Positions 36,272 to 44,040 of a stretch of 64,000 nt of DNA are shown here, piece by piece. The translations under genes were made by a program, and so were the position numbers. The notes beneath the pieces were generated by a model that was given only the letters and a program-made list of their open reading frames with translations, ran no database searches and had not been told where the DNA came from. How positions within the stretch are numbered: the stretch's first letter is position 1; each line of letters starts with the position of its first letter. Origin of the DNA: M3007 sp044350425 (lineage in GTDB: Bacteria; Bacteroidota; Bacteroidia; Chitinophagales; Saprospiraceae); the NCBI GenBank assembly GCA_044350425.1, contig JBILHS010000015.1:4004-68003 (forward strand). Reading direction: 5' to 3'.

Positions 36272-36688
36272 TCACCGAACAATTTCAAACGACCACGTAA
36301 TCTCGGCTGTTTTGGACAACATGGCTCCGACGGAACAGTATTTTTCAGTGGAGAGCCGGATGGCTTTTTCGGCACTTTTTTCGTTCAGGTCTCCGGTCAA
36401 AATATAGTGGAGATGGATCTTTCGGAATACTGCGGGCACTTCATTCGATGTCCGTTCGCCATTGGCTTCTACCCGAATATCGGTGAGTGGCTGCCGCATT
36501 TTTTTAAGCAAATGCACCACGTCAATTCCGCTGCAGGAGGCATGCGCCATGAGTAAAAGCTGCATCGGCCGGGGGGCCTTGCCTTCGCCGCCTACCTCCG
36601 GCGAACCGTCTGTTTCGACACTCAGGCCCTCTTCGGTGGTGCATTGGAAGTGAACTGCTTCGTTGAGTCTTTTTAGTTCGATTTTCAT
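36272..36688 (-). CDS. OsmC family protein
   Basis: A 138-residue OsmC/Ohr-fold protein, a family of thiol-dependent peroxidases. The two family cysteines are visible: ASCSGIDVV around residue 52 and KYCSVGAML around residue 117. There is no signal peptide. It lies upstream of metZ but is separated from it by a long inverted repeat, so co-transcription is uncertain. The substrate, probably an organic hydroperoxide, is inferred from the family. Confidence 0.88.
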   Translation of the reverse strand: MKIELKRLNEAVHFQCTTEEGLSVETDGSPEVGGEGKAPRPMQLLLMAHASCSGIDVVHLLKKMRQPLTDIRVEANGERTSNEVPAVFRKIHLHYILTGDLNEKSAEKAIRLSTEKYCSVGAMLSKTAEITWSFEIVR

Positions 36689-36719
36689 ATGTTAGTTCTA
36701 TTGCTACCCCATTTATGTG

Positions 36720-36772
36720 AATAAACCACGAAGCGCCCTTTTCGCAAACTACTTTCCGCCAGGTATAAAAGC
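36720..36772. repeat. Diverged partial copy of the hairpin element at 39886-40006
   Basis: The stretch aligns with 39962-40012 over about 50 bases, sharing ATAAACCA, TTGCAAAC/TCGCAAAC and GTATAAAAGC. A third short similarity (CTTTCCGCCAGG) lies at 40040-40052. It occupies most of the gap between the Ppc and osmC genes. Confidence 0.6.
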
Positions 36773-36793
36773 CCCGGCGGGGAGCAGATATTT

Positions 36794-39358
36794 TTAGGCC
36801 GCATTCCGCGCGGCATTGATGATCCCGAACATAGCCCGTAATACCAGGATCCGGTAGGTTTCATGTGCTTCGGGACTTAAATCCTCCAGCTCAAGTTTCT
36901 GTAGTCCAAACTGTTGTATCGTGATGAGGGGCAATACAATGTCCTCTCGAAGGCTGATACTGTTTTTGGAGGCTATGTTTTCTGCCAGCAGATCGCTTTC
37001 GCCGGATATTTCCTTCAGACTGCGGAGCGTGCGTTCGTACTCCTCATAAAGCATGTGCCAAAACTCCGCAAACTGCGGGTGTTCCCCAATATACCGCGTC
37101 ACATCGAAATTGGATTTGGAGAGCGATTGCATCGAGTTTTCCAACAGCGTACGGAAAAACAAAGAGTGCTGGTAAAGCCGCCGCATTTCGCTTCCGCGGT
37201 TTTTCAAAAACTCCTCCATCGCGCTTCCAAGGCCGTAATATCCCGGCACATTCTGCTTCATTTGCGCCCAGGCGCCTACGAACGGAATGGCGCGCAGGTC
37301 CTCAAATTTCATCCCACCCTCGCCGCTGCGTTTGGTGGGTCGACTGGCGATATTGCTGTCGCCATACCATTTCAAGGGCGTCATTTTTTCCAGATACGGC
37401 ACAAAATCGGGATGGTTTTTCAATTTTAAATAAGCCTCGTAGGCAGCATCGGCCAGTTCGTCCAGTAGCAAGTGGTCTTCCAGACTCAGATCACGGGAAT
37501 GTTTCCGATCCAGATGATTTTCCAGTCCGGCGCTCAAAAGTCGTTCTATGTTAAAAGTGGCGGCTGCAATGGTTCCATAGGTACTGCTCACGGTCTGGCC
37601 CTGGATGGTAACCTGGATGGCTTTGTTTTCAATATCCTGCCCGTGCGCGGCGTAATAGCTGGCATTGTTGCCGCCGCCACGTCCGGGCGGGCCGCCGCGT
37701 CCGTCAAAGAAAATGACCGTGATACCGAGTTCGCGACTGACCCGGGTGAGCGCTTCTTTGGCCCGGTAAATGCTCCAGTTGGCGCGCAAATATCCGCCAT
37801 CTTTGGTGCCATCCGAAAAGCCGAGCATGATGTGCTGCGTCTGGCCCCGACTGGCGAGGTGCGCTGCATAATGCGTATTGGTGTAGAGTTGCCGCATGAT
37901 ATCGTCACAAATGGCGAGATCGTCAATAGTCTCAAACAGCGGTACGATGTCGAGCGAAGGACTTTCTTCCCAGGTCAGATTGGCCAGGGCCAGTACTTCG
38001 GCCACGTTCAGGGCGCTTTGGCAATTGGAAATGATATACCGGTGACTACCCAGTTCGCCGTTTTTCTGCTGAATGTCGCGGATGGCAGTGAACGAGCGAA
38101 GGGTTTCTTTGACAAAAGGATCGGAAAAATCATTTTCATCCAAAGTATAATGGGTGCTCAGCAAGCGGTTGATCTGCGTGTTTTCATCCGCCTGAAAAAA
38201 CTCCTCCGCGTTGTAACCATGTGGTTTTTCATGCCAGGTTTGCATAATGGCTTTCCAGACCTCACTGTGTTTTCGGCTATCCTGACGAACATCCAGGCTG
38301 GCAAAATAAAAGCCAAACACCCTGATTTTCAGGATAAAACGATCTAAATCTTCCTGAAAAAGCGCCTGATGCTCCAAAATGAGTCTGGTTCGCGCCAGCA
38401 TCAATTCATCCAGCAGATCCTGGCATCTTAGATAGCCGTTGTTTTTAACAGGGTTATAAAGGGTGTTAAAAATTTTCTCTTCTGCACCCGCGATGAGCTC
38501 CTCGACGCCCCGGAAGGTGAGGCGGCGTTTCAATTGTTTGATGTCGCGATAATAGCCACGGAGCACGGCGTCCCGAAGGCGGTCTGCGACCAGTCTGGTG
38601 GTATCGGCGTTTACAAAAGGGTTGCCATCGCGGTCGCCACCCGGCCAAAAGCCGAGGGCCAGCAGGCGGGGGTTTTCAAAGGTCGTCACATCCTCCTCGA
38701 GTTCACGCAGGATGCGGTACAAGACATCCGGGAGCGTGTGGTAGAATACATGCTCCATATACCAGCCCAGACTGAGTGCTTCTTCGTAGGGGGTAGGTTT
38801 TTCCCGGTTCACGAGGGTGGTACGGCCCAATTGCATCAGGAGCAGTCGAATATTTTCCAATTGATGTTCGTGTATCTCCTTGCCCAGGTCATTGATGATG
38901 CCAAGCACCTTGCCGGGATAAAATTGGGTGGGGTGAGCTGTCAACACCAGGCGCAGGCTGAAGTGACGAATCTTCTCGATCAGCGTTTTTTTTACGACCT
39001 CCGTTGATCCGTAGCTGTTGAGCAGATATTTCATCGAGCCCGGACCATTCATATCGTGGGTCTGTTCAAAAAGAGAATCTTCCACAGAATCGAACAGAAC
39101 TACCTGACGTTCAATATATTGTATGAAATAGCGCAACAGCTTATGCCGGGCTTCCCCGTCTGCATCTGCGGCGTATTCATTCCAGAAGGACTCTACCAGT
39201 TCTTGTGGGCTTTTGCCGAGTTTATATCCGGCCTCACAATGCTGTGAAAACAGGGCCAGGAGCGTGCCGGTCTCCTCAATCTCATCAAAAGGCAGACTTA
39301 GAAACAGGCTGTTGTAGGTATGATAGGGCAGTGCTGCGGGGGAGTTGAACTGGATCAT
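36794..39358 (-). CDS. ppc: Phosphoenolpyruvate carboxylase
   Basis: An 854-residue enzyme fixing bicarbonate on PEP to give oxaloacetate, which replenishes the TCA cycle. The length is close to the ~880 of E. coli Ppc. The catalytic His142 lies in LRLVLTAHPTQFYPGK. GFWPGGDRDGNPFVN and VIFFDGRGGPPGRGGG (glycine-rich catalytic loop) are both intact, and the chain ends with a conserved helix and ...INAARNAA instead of the canonical ...NTG end. The protein is cytoplasmic. It is transcribed alone on the minus strand between osmC and the Rrf2 regulator gene. Confidence 0.95.
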   Translation of the reverse strand: MIQFNSPAALPYHTYNSLFLSLPFDEIEETGTLLALFSQHCEAGYKLGKSPQELVESFWNEYAADADGEARHKLLRYFIQYIERQVVLFDSVEDSLFEQTHDMNGPGSMKYLLNSYGSTEVVKKTLIEKIRHFSLRLVLTAHPTQFYPGKVLGIINDLGKEIHEHQLENIRLLLMQLGRTTLVNREKPTPYEEALSLGWYMEHVFYHTLPDVLYRILRELEEDVTTFENPRLLALGFWPGGDRDGNPFVNADTTRLVADRLRDAVLRGYYRDIKQLKRRLTFRGVEELIAGAEEKIFNTLYNPVKNNGYLRCQDLLDELMLARTRLILEHQALFQEDLDRFILKIRVFGFYFASLDVRQDSRKHSEVWKAIMQTWHEKPHGYNAEEFFQADENTQINRLLSTHYTLDENDFSDPFVKETLRSFTAIRDIQQKNGELGSHRYIISNCQSALNVAEVLALANLTWEESPSLDIVPLFETIDDLAICDDIMRQLYTNTHYAAHLASRGQTQHIMLGFSDGTKDGGYLRANWSIYRAKEALTRVSRELGITVIFFDGRGGPPGRGGGNNASYYAAHGQDIENKAIQVTIQGQTVSSTYGTIAAATFNIERLLSAGLENHLDRKHSRDLSLEDHLLLDELADAAYEAYLKLKNHPDFVPYLEKMTPLKWYGDSNIASRPTKRSGEGGMKFEDLRAIPFVGAWAQMKQNVPGYYGLGSAMEEFLKNRGSEMRRLYQHSLFFRTLLENSMQSLSKSNFDVTRYIGEHPQFAEFWHMLYEEYERTLRSLKEISGESDLLAENIASKNSISLREDIVLPLITIQQFGLQKLELEDLSPEAHETYRILVLRAMFGIINAARNAA

Positions 39359-39407
39359 TGGATAAAGGTCGGGTTTTCTGAAGACATGTGCAGACCTGCA
39401 TTTATCT

Positions 39408-39818
39408 TTAACCAGGCAGTAAATCCTGTAAGGTCTTTTTTTCCAATACGTCTAATACAGCATCCCGGGCTTCTGCAAATAAGTCCTTTATCTGGCAATG
39501 ATCCGGGTCACAGGTTTCGCATGGTTGGTAAAAATAAAGGCTGACACAGGGTAGCATGGCAATGGGGCCGTCAATCACACGGATCACATTGGCTACCGTG
39601 GTCTGGTCAGGCGGTTCCTTCAAAAGATATCCCCCTCCTTTTCCTTTTTTACTTTCGAGGATGTCGGCTTTCCGCAATTCCAGCAGTATATTTTCCAGAA
39701 ACTTAAGTGGGATATGTTTTTTTTCAGCGATCTCGCTGATCAGGACAGCACCTTGGGTGTAACGCGCAGCGAGGTACTCTAATGCCTTGATCGCGTATTG
39801 GGCTTTTTTAGATAGCAT
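39408..39818 (-). CDS. Rrf2 family transcriptional regulator with four-Cys cluster
   Basis: A 136-residue winged-helix repressor. N-terminal HTH: MLSKKAQYAIKALEYLA and IAEKKHIPLKFLENIL. The wing contains KGKGGGYLL. The sensor region has Cys91, Cys100, Cys103 and Cys108 (PCVSLYF...CETCDPDHC), suggesting an Fe-S cluster or thiol sensor as in IscR/NsrR/RsrR. The gene is divergent from a 1-Cys peroxiredoxin, and a perfect 24-bp palindrome lies just upstream of both (39837-39860), its likely operator. A redox-responsive switch for the peroxiredoxin is the best-supported inference. Confidence 0.88.
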   Translation of the reverse strand: MLSKKAQYAIKALEYLAARYTQGAVLISEIAEKKHIPLKFLENILLELRKADILESKKGKGGGYLLKEPPDQTTVANVIRVIDGPIAMLPCVSLYFYQPCETCDPDHCQIKDLFAEARDAVLDVLEKKTLQDLLPG

Positions 39819-39836
39819 ACAGATGATGGAAAATAT

Positions 39837-39860
39837 TAGTCTACTTTTTTAGTAGACTAA
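39837..39860. promoter_or_regulatory. Palindromic operator candidate for the Rrf2 regulator
   Basis: TTAGTCTACT and AGTAGACTAA form perfect 10-bp arms around TTTT. It lies 19 bases from the Rrf2 start and 10 bases upstream of the TACCTTTG promoter element for the peroxiredoxin gene. Size and AT-rich centre fit Rrf2-family binding sites. Confidence 0.7.
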
Positions 39861-39870
39861 AACAAAGATG

Positions 39871-39878
39871 TACCTTTG
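39871..39878 (+). promoter_or_regulatory. -7 promoter element for the peroxiredoxin gene
   Basis: TACCTTTG matches the Bacteroidota -7 consensus TAnnTTTG exactly. The operator palindrome covers the zone where the -33 element would sit, consistent with repression. Confidence 0.6.
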
Positions 39879-39885
39879 CTTTTGC

Positions 39886-40006
39886 TATACTTGACGGAAG
39901 TGGTTTGCGAAAAAGGTGAGCTGCTTGCCCTATTCACCGGGTGACTCAAAGTGACCCGGTGATAAACCATGAATCCCTTTTTTGCAAACCACTTCCGTCA
40001 AGTATA
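39886..40006. repeat. Long nested hairpin in the peroxiredoxin leader
   Basis: Arms 39886-39916 and 39976-40006 are complementary over 31 bases with one mismatch or so (TATACTTGACGGAAGTGG...). Inside is a second 9-bp stem (TCACCGGGT with ACCCGGTGA, 39934-39962). The whole structure follows the promoter and would be in the 5' leader of the peroxiredoxin mRNA. A partial diverged copy lies at 36720-36772. Confidence 0.7.
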
Positions 40007-40088
40007 AAAGCTATTGCAGAGGCAAGGTAAGGACTTCCACTTTCCGCCAGGCATAACGTTCCATTTTCAACCTTTAACCATTCAAAAT

Positions 40089-40730
40089 ATGAGCCTTCGT
40101 TTAGGAGACATCGCCCCCAATTTTACCGCCCAAACCACGGAGGGTGAAATTGATTTTTACGAATACCTCGGCACTGGCTGGGGTATTCTGTTTTCGCACC
40201 CTGCCGATTACACCCCTGTTTGCACCACTGAGCTCGGCAGGACCGCAGCGCTGCAGGAGCAATTTCACCAACGCAATACCAAAGTGCTGGCAGTGAGTGT
40301 GGATGCGCTGGACCGGCATGCCGGATGGGTAAGAGACATCAATGAGACCCAACATGTGACGGTAGATTTTCCGATCATCGCTGATCCCGAACGCAAGGTG
40401 GCTACCTTATATGATATGATCCACCCGAATGCGTCCGAAAATTTCACAGTTCGCTCGCTTTTCATCATTGGGCCGGACAAAAAACTTAAATTGAGTCTTA
40501 CCTATCCGGCTTCAACAGGCAGAAATTTCCATGAAGTACTGCGCGTATTGGATTCTTTGCAGTTGACAGCCAATTACAGCGTAGCTACCCCAGCGGACTG
40601 GAACCAGGGTGAGGATGTGATCGTGGTGCCAGCTGTTTCAACCGAAGATGCGATCAAGAAATTTCCGAAAGGGCTGCGGGTGATCAAACCTTATCTTCGG
40701 TATACGCCACAACCGAATTTGCCAGAATAG
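40089..40730 (+). CDS. 1-Cys peroxiredoxin (Prx6 type)
   Basis: A 213-residue peroxiredoxin reducing hydrogen or organic peroxides. The peroxidatic Cys45 lies in HPADYTPVCTTELG. RSLFIIGPDKKLKLSLTYPASTGRNF and the ~65-residue C-terminal extension (VVPAVSTEDAIKKFPKGLR) are typical of the Prx6 group. The start ATG 40089 (MSLRLGDIAPNFTAQ) matches family N termini; an in-frame ATG at 40014 would add residues coded by the hairpin end. Control by the divergent Rrf2 regulator is likely from the shared operator. Confidence 0.92.
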   Translation: MSLRLGDIAPNFTAQTTEGEIDFYEYLGTGWGILFSHPADYTPVCTTELGRTAALQEQFHQRNTKVLAVSVDALDRHAGWVRDINETQHVTVDFPIIADPERKVATLYDMIHPNASENFTVRSLFIIGPDKKLKLSLTYPASTGRNFHEVLRVLDSLQLTANYSVATPADWNQGEDVIVVPAVSTEDAIKKFPKGLRVIKPYLRYTPQPNLPE

Positions 40731-40749
40731 GGAATCCCTAGATCAGACT

Positions 40750-40857
40750 ACTGGACATTTTGACATTGGAGGTTAGACTTGATTCCGCAAGTGCATGATT
40801 TTCACTTTTTCAGAGCGCAAGTCCAACGTCCAGCGTCAAAATGTCCCGCAGTCCGGC
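40750..40857. repeat. Imperfect inverted repeat between peroxiredoxin and ppa
   Basis: ACTGGACATTTTGAC at the left pairs with GTCAAAATGTCCcgcAGT at the right, with interrupted complementarity inward (GTTagACTTG against CAAGTccAAC). It lies between convergent genes and ends next to the pyrophosphatase stop codon. Confidence 0.55.
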
Positions 40858-41400
40858 TTAAGAATTGAATTTCTCCTGATACATTTTAAAGCTTTCCTGC
40901 AGGATTATAATAGCGGTTTGTCTGTCCAGAAAATCCTCCACAACCACTGTTTTATGCTCCAGCTTTTTGTAGTCTTCGAAGAAACTTCTCATTTCTGAAA
41001 TGAAGTGCGCAGGGAGTTCGGAAATATCGTTGATGTGACTCACACTCGGGTCGCCTGCAGACACTGCTATTATTTTGTCATCCGCTTCTCCATTGTCGAG
41101 CATTCGCATTACTCCAATTACCTTGGCAGGAACAATACACATTGGAACGACGTCAATTTGTGACAAAATCAGGATGTCCAAGGGGTCTTTGTCTTCACAG
41201 TAGCTCCGTGGAATAAAACCATAATTTGCCGGGTAATAAACGGAAGAGTAAAGTACTCTGTCAAGACGCAACAGTCCGCTTTCTTTGTCCAGTTCGTATT
41301 TGGCTCTGGTTCCTTTTGGAATTTCAATGATTCCATTGACAATGTCAGGCAAATCATCGCCAGGTGAAACGTCATGCCAGGGGTTGAATTTATTTTTCAT
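40858..41400 (-). CDS. ppa: Inorganic pyrophosphatase
   Basis: A 180-residue family I soluble pyrophosphatase, the normal bacterial length. The metal-binding signature is EDKDPLDILIL (D-x-D-P-x-D), preceded by YPANYGFIPRSY; E-I-PKGTRAKYE is the conserved N-terminal segment. It hydrolyses PPi to drive biosynthetic reactions in the cytoplasm. The gene stands alone on the minus strand. Confidence 0.95.
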   Translation of the reverse strand: MKNKFNPWHDVSPGDDLPDIVNGIIEIPKGTRAKYELDKESGLLRLDRVLYSSVYYPANYGFIPRSYCEDKDPLDILILSQIDVVPMCIVPAKVIGVMRMLDNGEADDKIIAVSAGDPSVSHINDISELPAHFISEMRSFFEDYKKLEHKTVVVEDFLDRQTAIIILQESFKMYQEKFNS

Positions 41401-41491
41401 AGAATATCACATGGGGCCCATGGTTGTGGGTCCTTATAATGTAAAAGTAGACAAAAAAATGGACGATGACAGCCGTCGCGCGGCGAAATAT

Positions 41492-42421
41492 TTATTGATC
41501 GATCGCTCCTGTAACCAATGCAACCGCAATGGTGCCTCCCAACCGCGCATTGTTCAGCACCAGTTCGATGTTGGTTTCCAGACTCCGCCCCCCGGTAAGG
41601 TGTTCAATTTTAGCCAGCAGATAGGGCGTTGTAGCTTTTCCGCGGATCCCTAATCTTTCAGCTTCGGAAACAGCTTCCACAATGGTCTTTTCCATGAGAT
41701 CGGCGTCCAGTTGCCAGGCTTCCGGGACCGGGTTGGCGATCAGTGCGCCGCCCCGGGGATCTATTTCCCACTTGGTTTTCAATAAATGCGCGATCTCCGG
41801 GGCGCTATCCAATTTAAAATCCACACCAAAGCCGCTGTTCCGGGTATAAAAGGCTGGAAACGCCGCAGTCTGGTAGCCAATCACGGGCACGCCCATCGTT
41901 TCAAGGTATTCCAGGGTAAGGCCCAGGTCAAGGATACTTTTTGCTCCGGCGCTGATGACAGCCACCGGTGTATGCGCGAGTTCCTGCAGGTCTGCCGAGA
42001 TATCCATGGTCGTAGCAGCCCCGCGATGCACGCCGCCAATGCCACCGGTTGCGAAAATGCGAATGCCGGCCAGGTGCGCGATGATCATGGTAGACGCCAC
42101 TGTGGTAGCACCGTGTTTGCCCTGACTGACCAGGTACGAGAGGTCGCGCCGACTGGCTTTGGGAATGCCCGAACCTGCCTTGCCGAGGAGCTCAATTTCG
42201 TCCGGACTCAGCCCGGCACGGAGTTTTCCGCCGATAATTGCACAGGTTGCAGGGACTGCGCCCGCTTCGCGCACAATTTTTTCTACCAATAAAGCAGTTT
42301 CTACATTCCGCGGAAAAGGCATCCCGTGGGCGATAATTGTGCTCTCCAGGGCCACCAGAGGCCTTTTTCCCTGCAAAGCAGACCGCACTTCGGGGGAGGT
42401 GAAAAGATGTTGATTCAACAT
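41492..42421 (-). CDS. psuG: Pseudouridine-5'-phosphate glycosidase
   Basis: A 309-residue enzyme cleaving pseudouridine 5'-phosphate to uracil and ribose 5-phosphate. Family motifs: VALESTIIAHGMPFPRNVETA, ATCAIIGGKL, KHGATTVASTMIIAHLAGI and FATGGIGGVHRGA, and VISAGAKSILDLGLTLEYLET with the conserved Lys. No PsuK gene is adjacent on the same strand, but a PfkB-family kinase lies across the tRNA at 42983 on the other strand and could be functionally linked; this is inference. Confidence 0.92.
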   Translation of the reverse strand: MLNQHLFTSPEVRSALQGKRPLVALESTIIAHGMPFPRNVETALLVEKIVREAGAVPATCAIIGGKLRAGLSPDEIELLGKAGSGIPKASRRDLSYLVSQGKHGATTVASTMIIAHLAGIRIFATGGIGGVHRGAATTMDISADLQELAHTPVAVISAGAKSILDLGLTLEYLETMGVPVIGYQTAAFPAFYTRNSGFGVDFKLDSAPEIAHLLKTKWEIDPRGGALIANPVPEAWQLDADLMEKTIVEAVSEAERLGIRGKATTPYLLAKIEHLTGGRSLETNIELVLNNARLGGTIAVALVTGAIDQ

Positions 42422-42470
42422 TGATAAAATTTTTCGTGCGCAAAGGTTGCTAATTTGAAGATACAGAAAT

Positions 42471-42478
42471 TATCTTTG
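42471..42478 (+). promoter_or_regulatory. -7 promoter element for tRNA-Asn
   Basis: TATCTTTG is an exact TAnnTTTG match placed 31 bases before the tRNA 5' end. A GTTG lies at a plausible -33 spacing (about 21 bases). Confidence 0.5.
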
Positions 42479-42509
42479 CACCCGCTTTTGGAAAAAAGCA
42501 CTGTTAAAT

Positions 42510-42583
42510 GTCTCATTAGCTCAGTTGGTTAGAGCGGCGGACTGTTAATCCGTAGGTCCAAGGTTCAAGTCCTTGATGGGACG
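42510..42583 (+). tRNA. tRNA-Asn (anticodon GTT)
   Basis: A full cloverleaf can be drawn: acceptor GTCTCAT with ATGGGAC (one G-T), D arm GCTC/GAGC, anticodon stem GCGGA/TCCGT with loop CTGTTAA (anticodon GTT), variable loop AGGTC, T arm CAAGG/CCTTG with TTCAAGT, discriminator G. CCA is not encoded. A terminator follows directly. Confidence 0.93.
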
Positions 42584-42587
42584 CATA

Positions 42588-42621
42588 AGCCACTCCGAAG
42601 TTTTCGGGGTGGCTTTTTTTT
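42588..42621 (+). terminator. Rho-independent terminator after tRNA-Asn
   Basis: The stem GCCACTCCGAA pairs with TTCGGGGTGGC (one G-T pair) and is followed by eight T residues. Confidence 0.85.
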
Positions 42622-42626
42622 GAGCT

Positions 42627-42862
42627 ATGTATTTCGTTTACATACTTTTTTCTGAAGGATTCGATAAGTACTATATTGGTCAAACTAATTCTTTGGAGCA
42701 CCGTTTGGAACGTCACAATAATTTGACCTGACCAACACTTATACGTCCAAATATCGTCCATGGATGCTTGTCGCATTTGTGGAAATTGGATCGGGTCGAG
42801 GAGACGCAATGAAAGTTGAACGGCGATTAAAAGCCATGAAATCCAAAAAAAACACTAGCTAA
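42627..42862 (+). pseudogene. Frameshifted GIY-YIG nuclease domain protein
   Basis: Two adjacent frames together encode one UPF0213-like GIY-YIG protein. Frame one from ATG 42627 gives MYFVYILFSEGFDKYYIGQT...ERHNNLT and stops at TGA 42729-42731. From 42731 the -1 frame continues with TNTYTSKYRPWMLVAFVEI and GDAMKVERRLKAMKSKK, the normal second half, ending at TAA 42860-42862. Joined, the product would be ~77 residues, the expected size for this family. A one-base deletion (or a sequencing error) at about 42725-42731 explains it; no slippery run is obvious there. It follows the tRNA-Asn terminator. Confidence 0.8.
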
Positions 42863-42930
42863 TTTTGCTGAAAACCCGGAAAAATTAGTAGAATTTGCCC
42901 AAAGAGTTCTTTCCGTGTCACATTCCCCTG

Positions 42931-42977
42931 ATTGACTACATTGACCACATTGACCACATTAAAAAATTGACCACATT
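42931..42977. repeat. ~12-bp tandem repeat before the PfkB start codon
   Basis: ATTGACTACATTGACCACAT repeats three to four times, then AAAAAATTGACCACATTC, ending six bases before the ATG. Nearly the same string occurs before the radical SAM gene at 55145-55211. Confidence 0.8.
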
Positions 42978-42982
42978 CAACA

Positions 42983-43891
42983 ATGAGTCTTCTAACCGTA
43001 GGTACCGTCGCATTTGACGACATCGAAACCCCCACAGGCCGGGCTGAAAAAGTAGTAGGCGGCGCCTGCACGTACATTTCTCTGGCAGCATCCTATTTTG
43101 TCAATCCGGTACGGGTAGTATCAGTGGTCGGCGATGATTTTCCGGAAGCAACGCTGGATTATCTGCGCTCCCGAGGGGTAGATCTCGAAGGCCTGCAGGT
43201 TAAACACGGCGAAAAGTCCTTCTTCTGGGCGGGGCGCTACCACAGCAATTTCAATAGCCGTGATACCCTCGACACCCAATTGAATGTGCTGGCCAACTTC
43301 GATCCAATTTTACCGGAGAGTTACCGGCAAAGCGACTATCTGATGTTGGGCAACCTTACGCCTCAGGTGCAGATGCGCGTGCTGGAGCAACTTACCCACA
43401 GACCCAAGCTCGTAGCCCTGGATACCATGAATTTTTGGATGGACATCGCTTTGGCCGATCTTTTAAAAGTGGTCGAAAAAGTAGATGTACTCACCATCAA
43501 CGACGAAGAGGCACGCCAACTTTCAGGCGAACACTCTTTACTGAAAGCCGCTAAAGTGATCCATGAAATGGGGCCTAAGTACCTGATCATCAAGAAAGGG
43601 GAACACGGAGCACTGCTTTTCCACCGTGGTCAGATCTTCTTCGCACCCGCACTTCCGCTGGCTGAGGTCATTGACCCTACCGGCGCAGGAGACACCTTTG
43701 CCGGAGGTTTCATGGGCTGGATCGCCAAAACAGGGGATACTTCTTTTGAAAACATGAAACGCGCCGTGATCTATGGCTCGGCCATGGCCTCTTTTTGTGT
43801 TGAAAAGTTCAGCATTGACCGTTTGAAGGGACTCACGCCGGCCATGATCGATCACCGGGTAGAGCAGTTTTCCGAGTTGGTGCGGTTTTAA
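42983..43891 (+). CDS. PfkB family carbohydrate/nucleoside kinase
   Basis: A 302-residue ribokinase-fold kinase. The C-terminal PfkB signature with the catalytic Asp is DPTGAGDTFAGGFMGW (around residue 235). Early glycines in GGACTYISLAASYF form the substrate-binding side, and VLTINDEEARQLSGE is a typical middle segment. The substrate is not deducible; pseudouridine kinase is conceivable given psuG nearby on the other strand. The ATG follows directly after a tandem repeat and leaves almost no room for a normal leader. Confidence 0.88.
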   Translation: MSLLTVGTVAFDDIETPTGRAEKVVGGACTYISLAASYFVNPVRVVSVVGDDFPEATLDYLRSRGVDLEGLQVKHGEKSFFWAGRYHSNFNSRDTLDTQLNVLANFDPILPESYRQSDYLMLGNLTPQVQMRVLEQLTHRPKLVALDTMNFWMDIALADLLKVVEKVDVLTINDEEARQLSGEHSLLKAAKVIHEMGPKYLIIKKGEHGALLFHRGQIFFAPALPLAEVIDPTGAGDTFAGGFMGWIAKTGDTSFENMKRAVIYGSAMASFCVEKFSIDRLKGLTPAMIDHRVEQFSELVRF

Positions 43892-44040
43892 TTAGCGCTT
43901 TAAGCATCTGTTATTTGACAAAACGGATGAACCTGTGTTTATCTGATGCATCTTTGTAGTCTCTCAGAGGCTGTTTGCCTTTGCCTCTCCTTCAGGTGTT
44001 TATTTCTGCACTCCTTTTTTAGGAGCAAAACGCTAATATT

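Noticed and set aside
42510..42862. tRNA-linked integration site with phage-like integrase
   Set aside because: The tRNA-Asn is intact and followed by a terminator and a GIY-YIG fragment; no integrase, direct repeat of the tRNA 3' end or phage gene is seen nearby.
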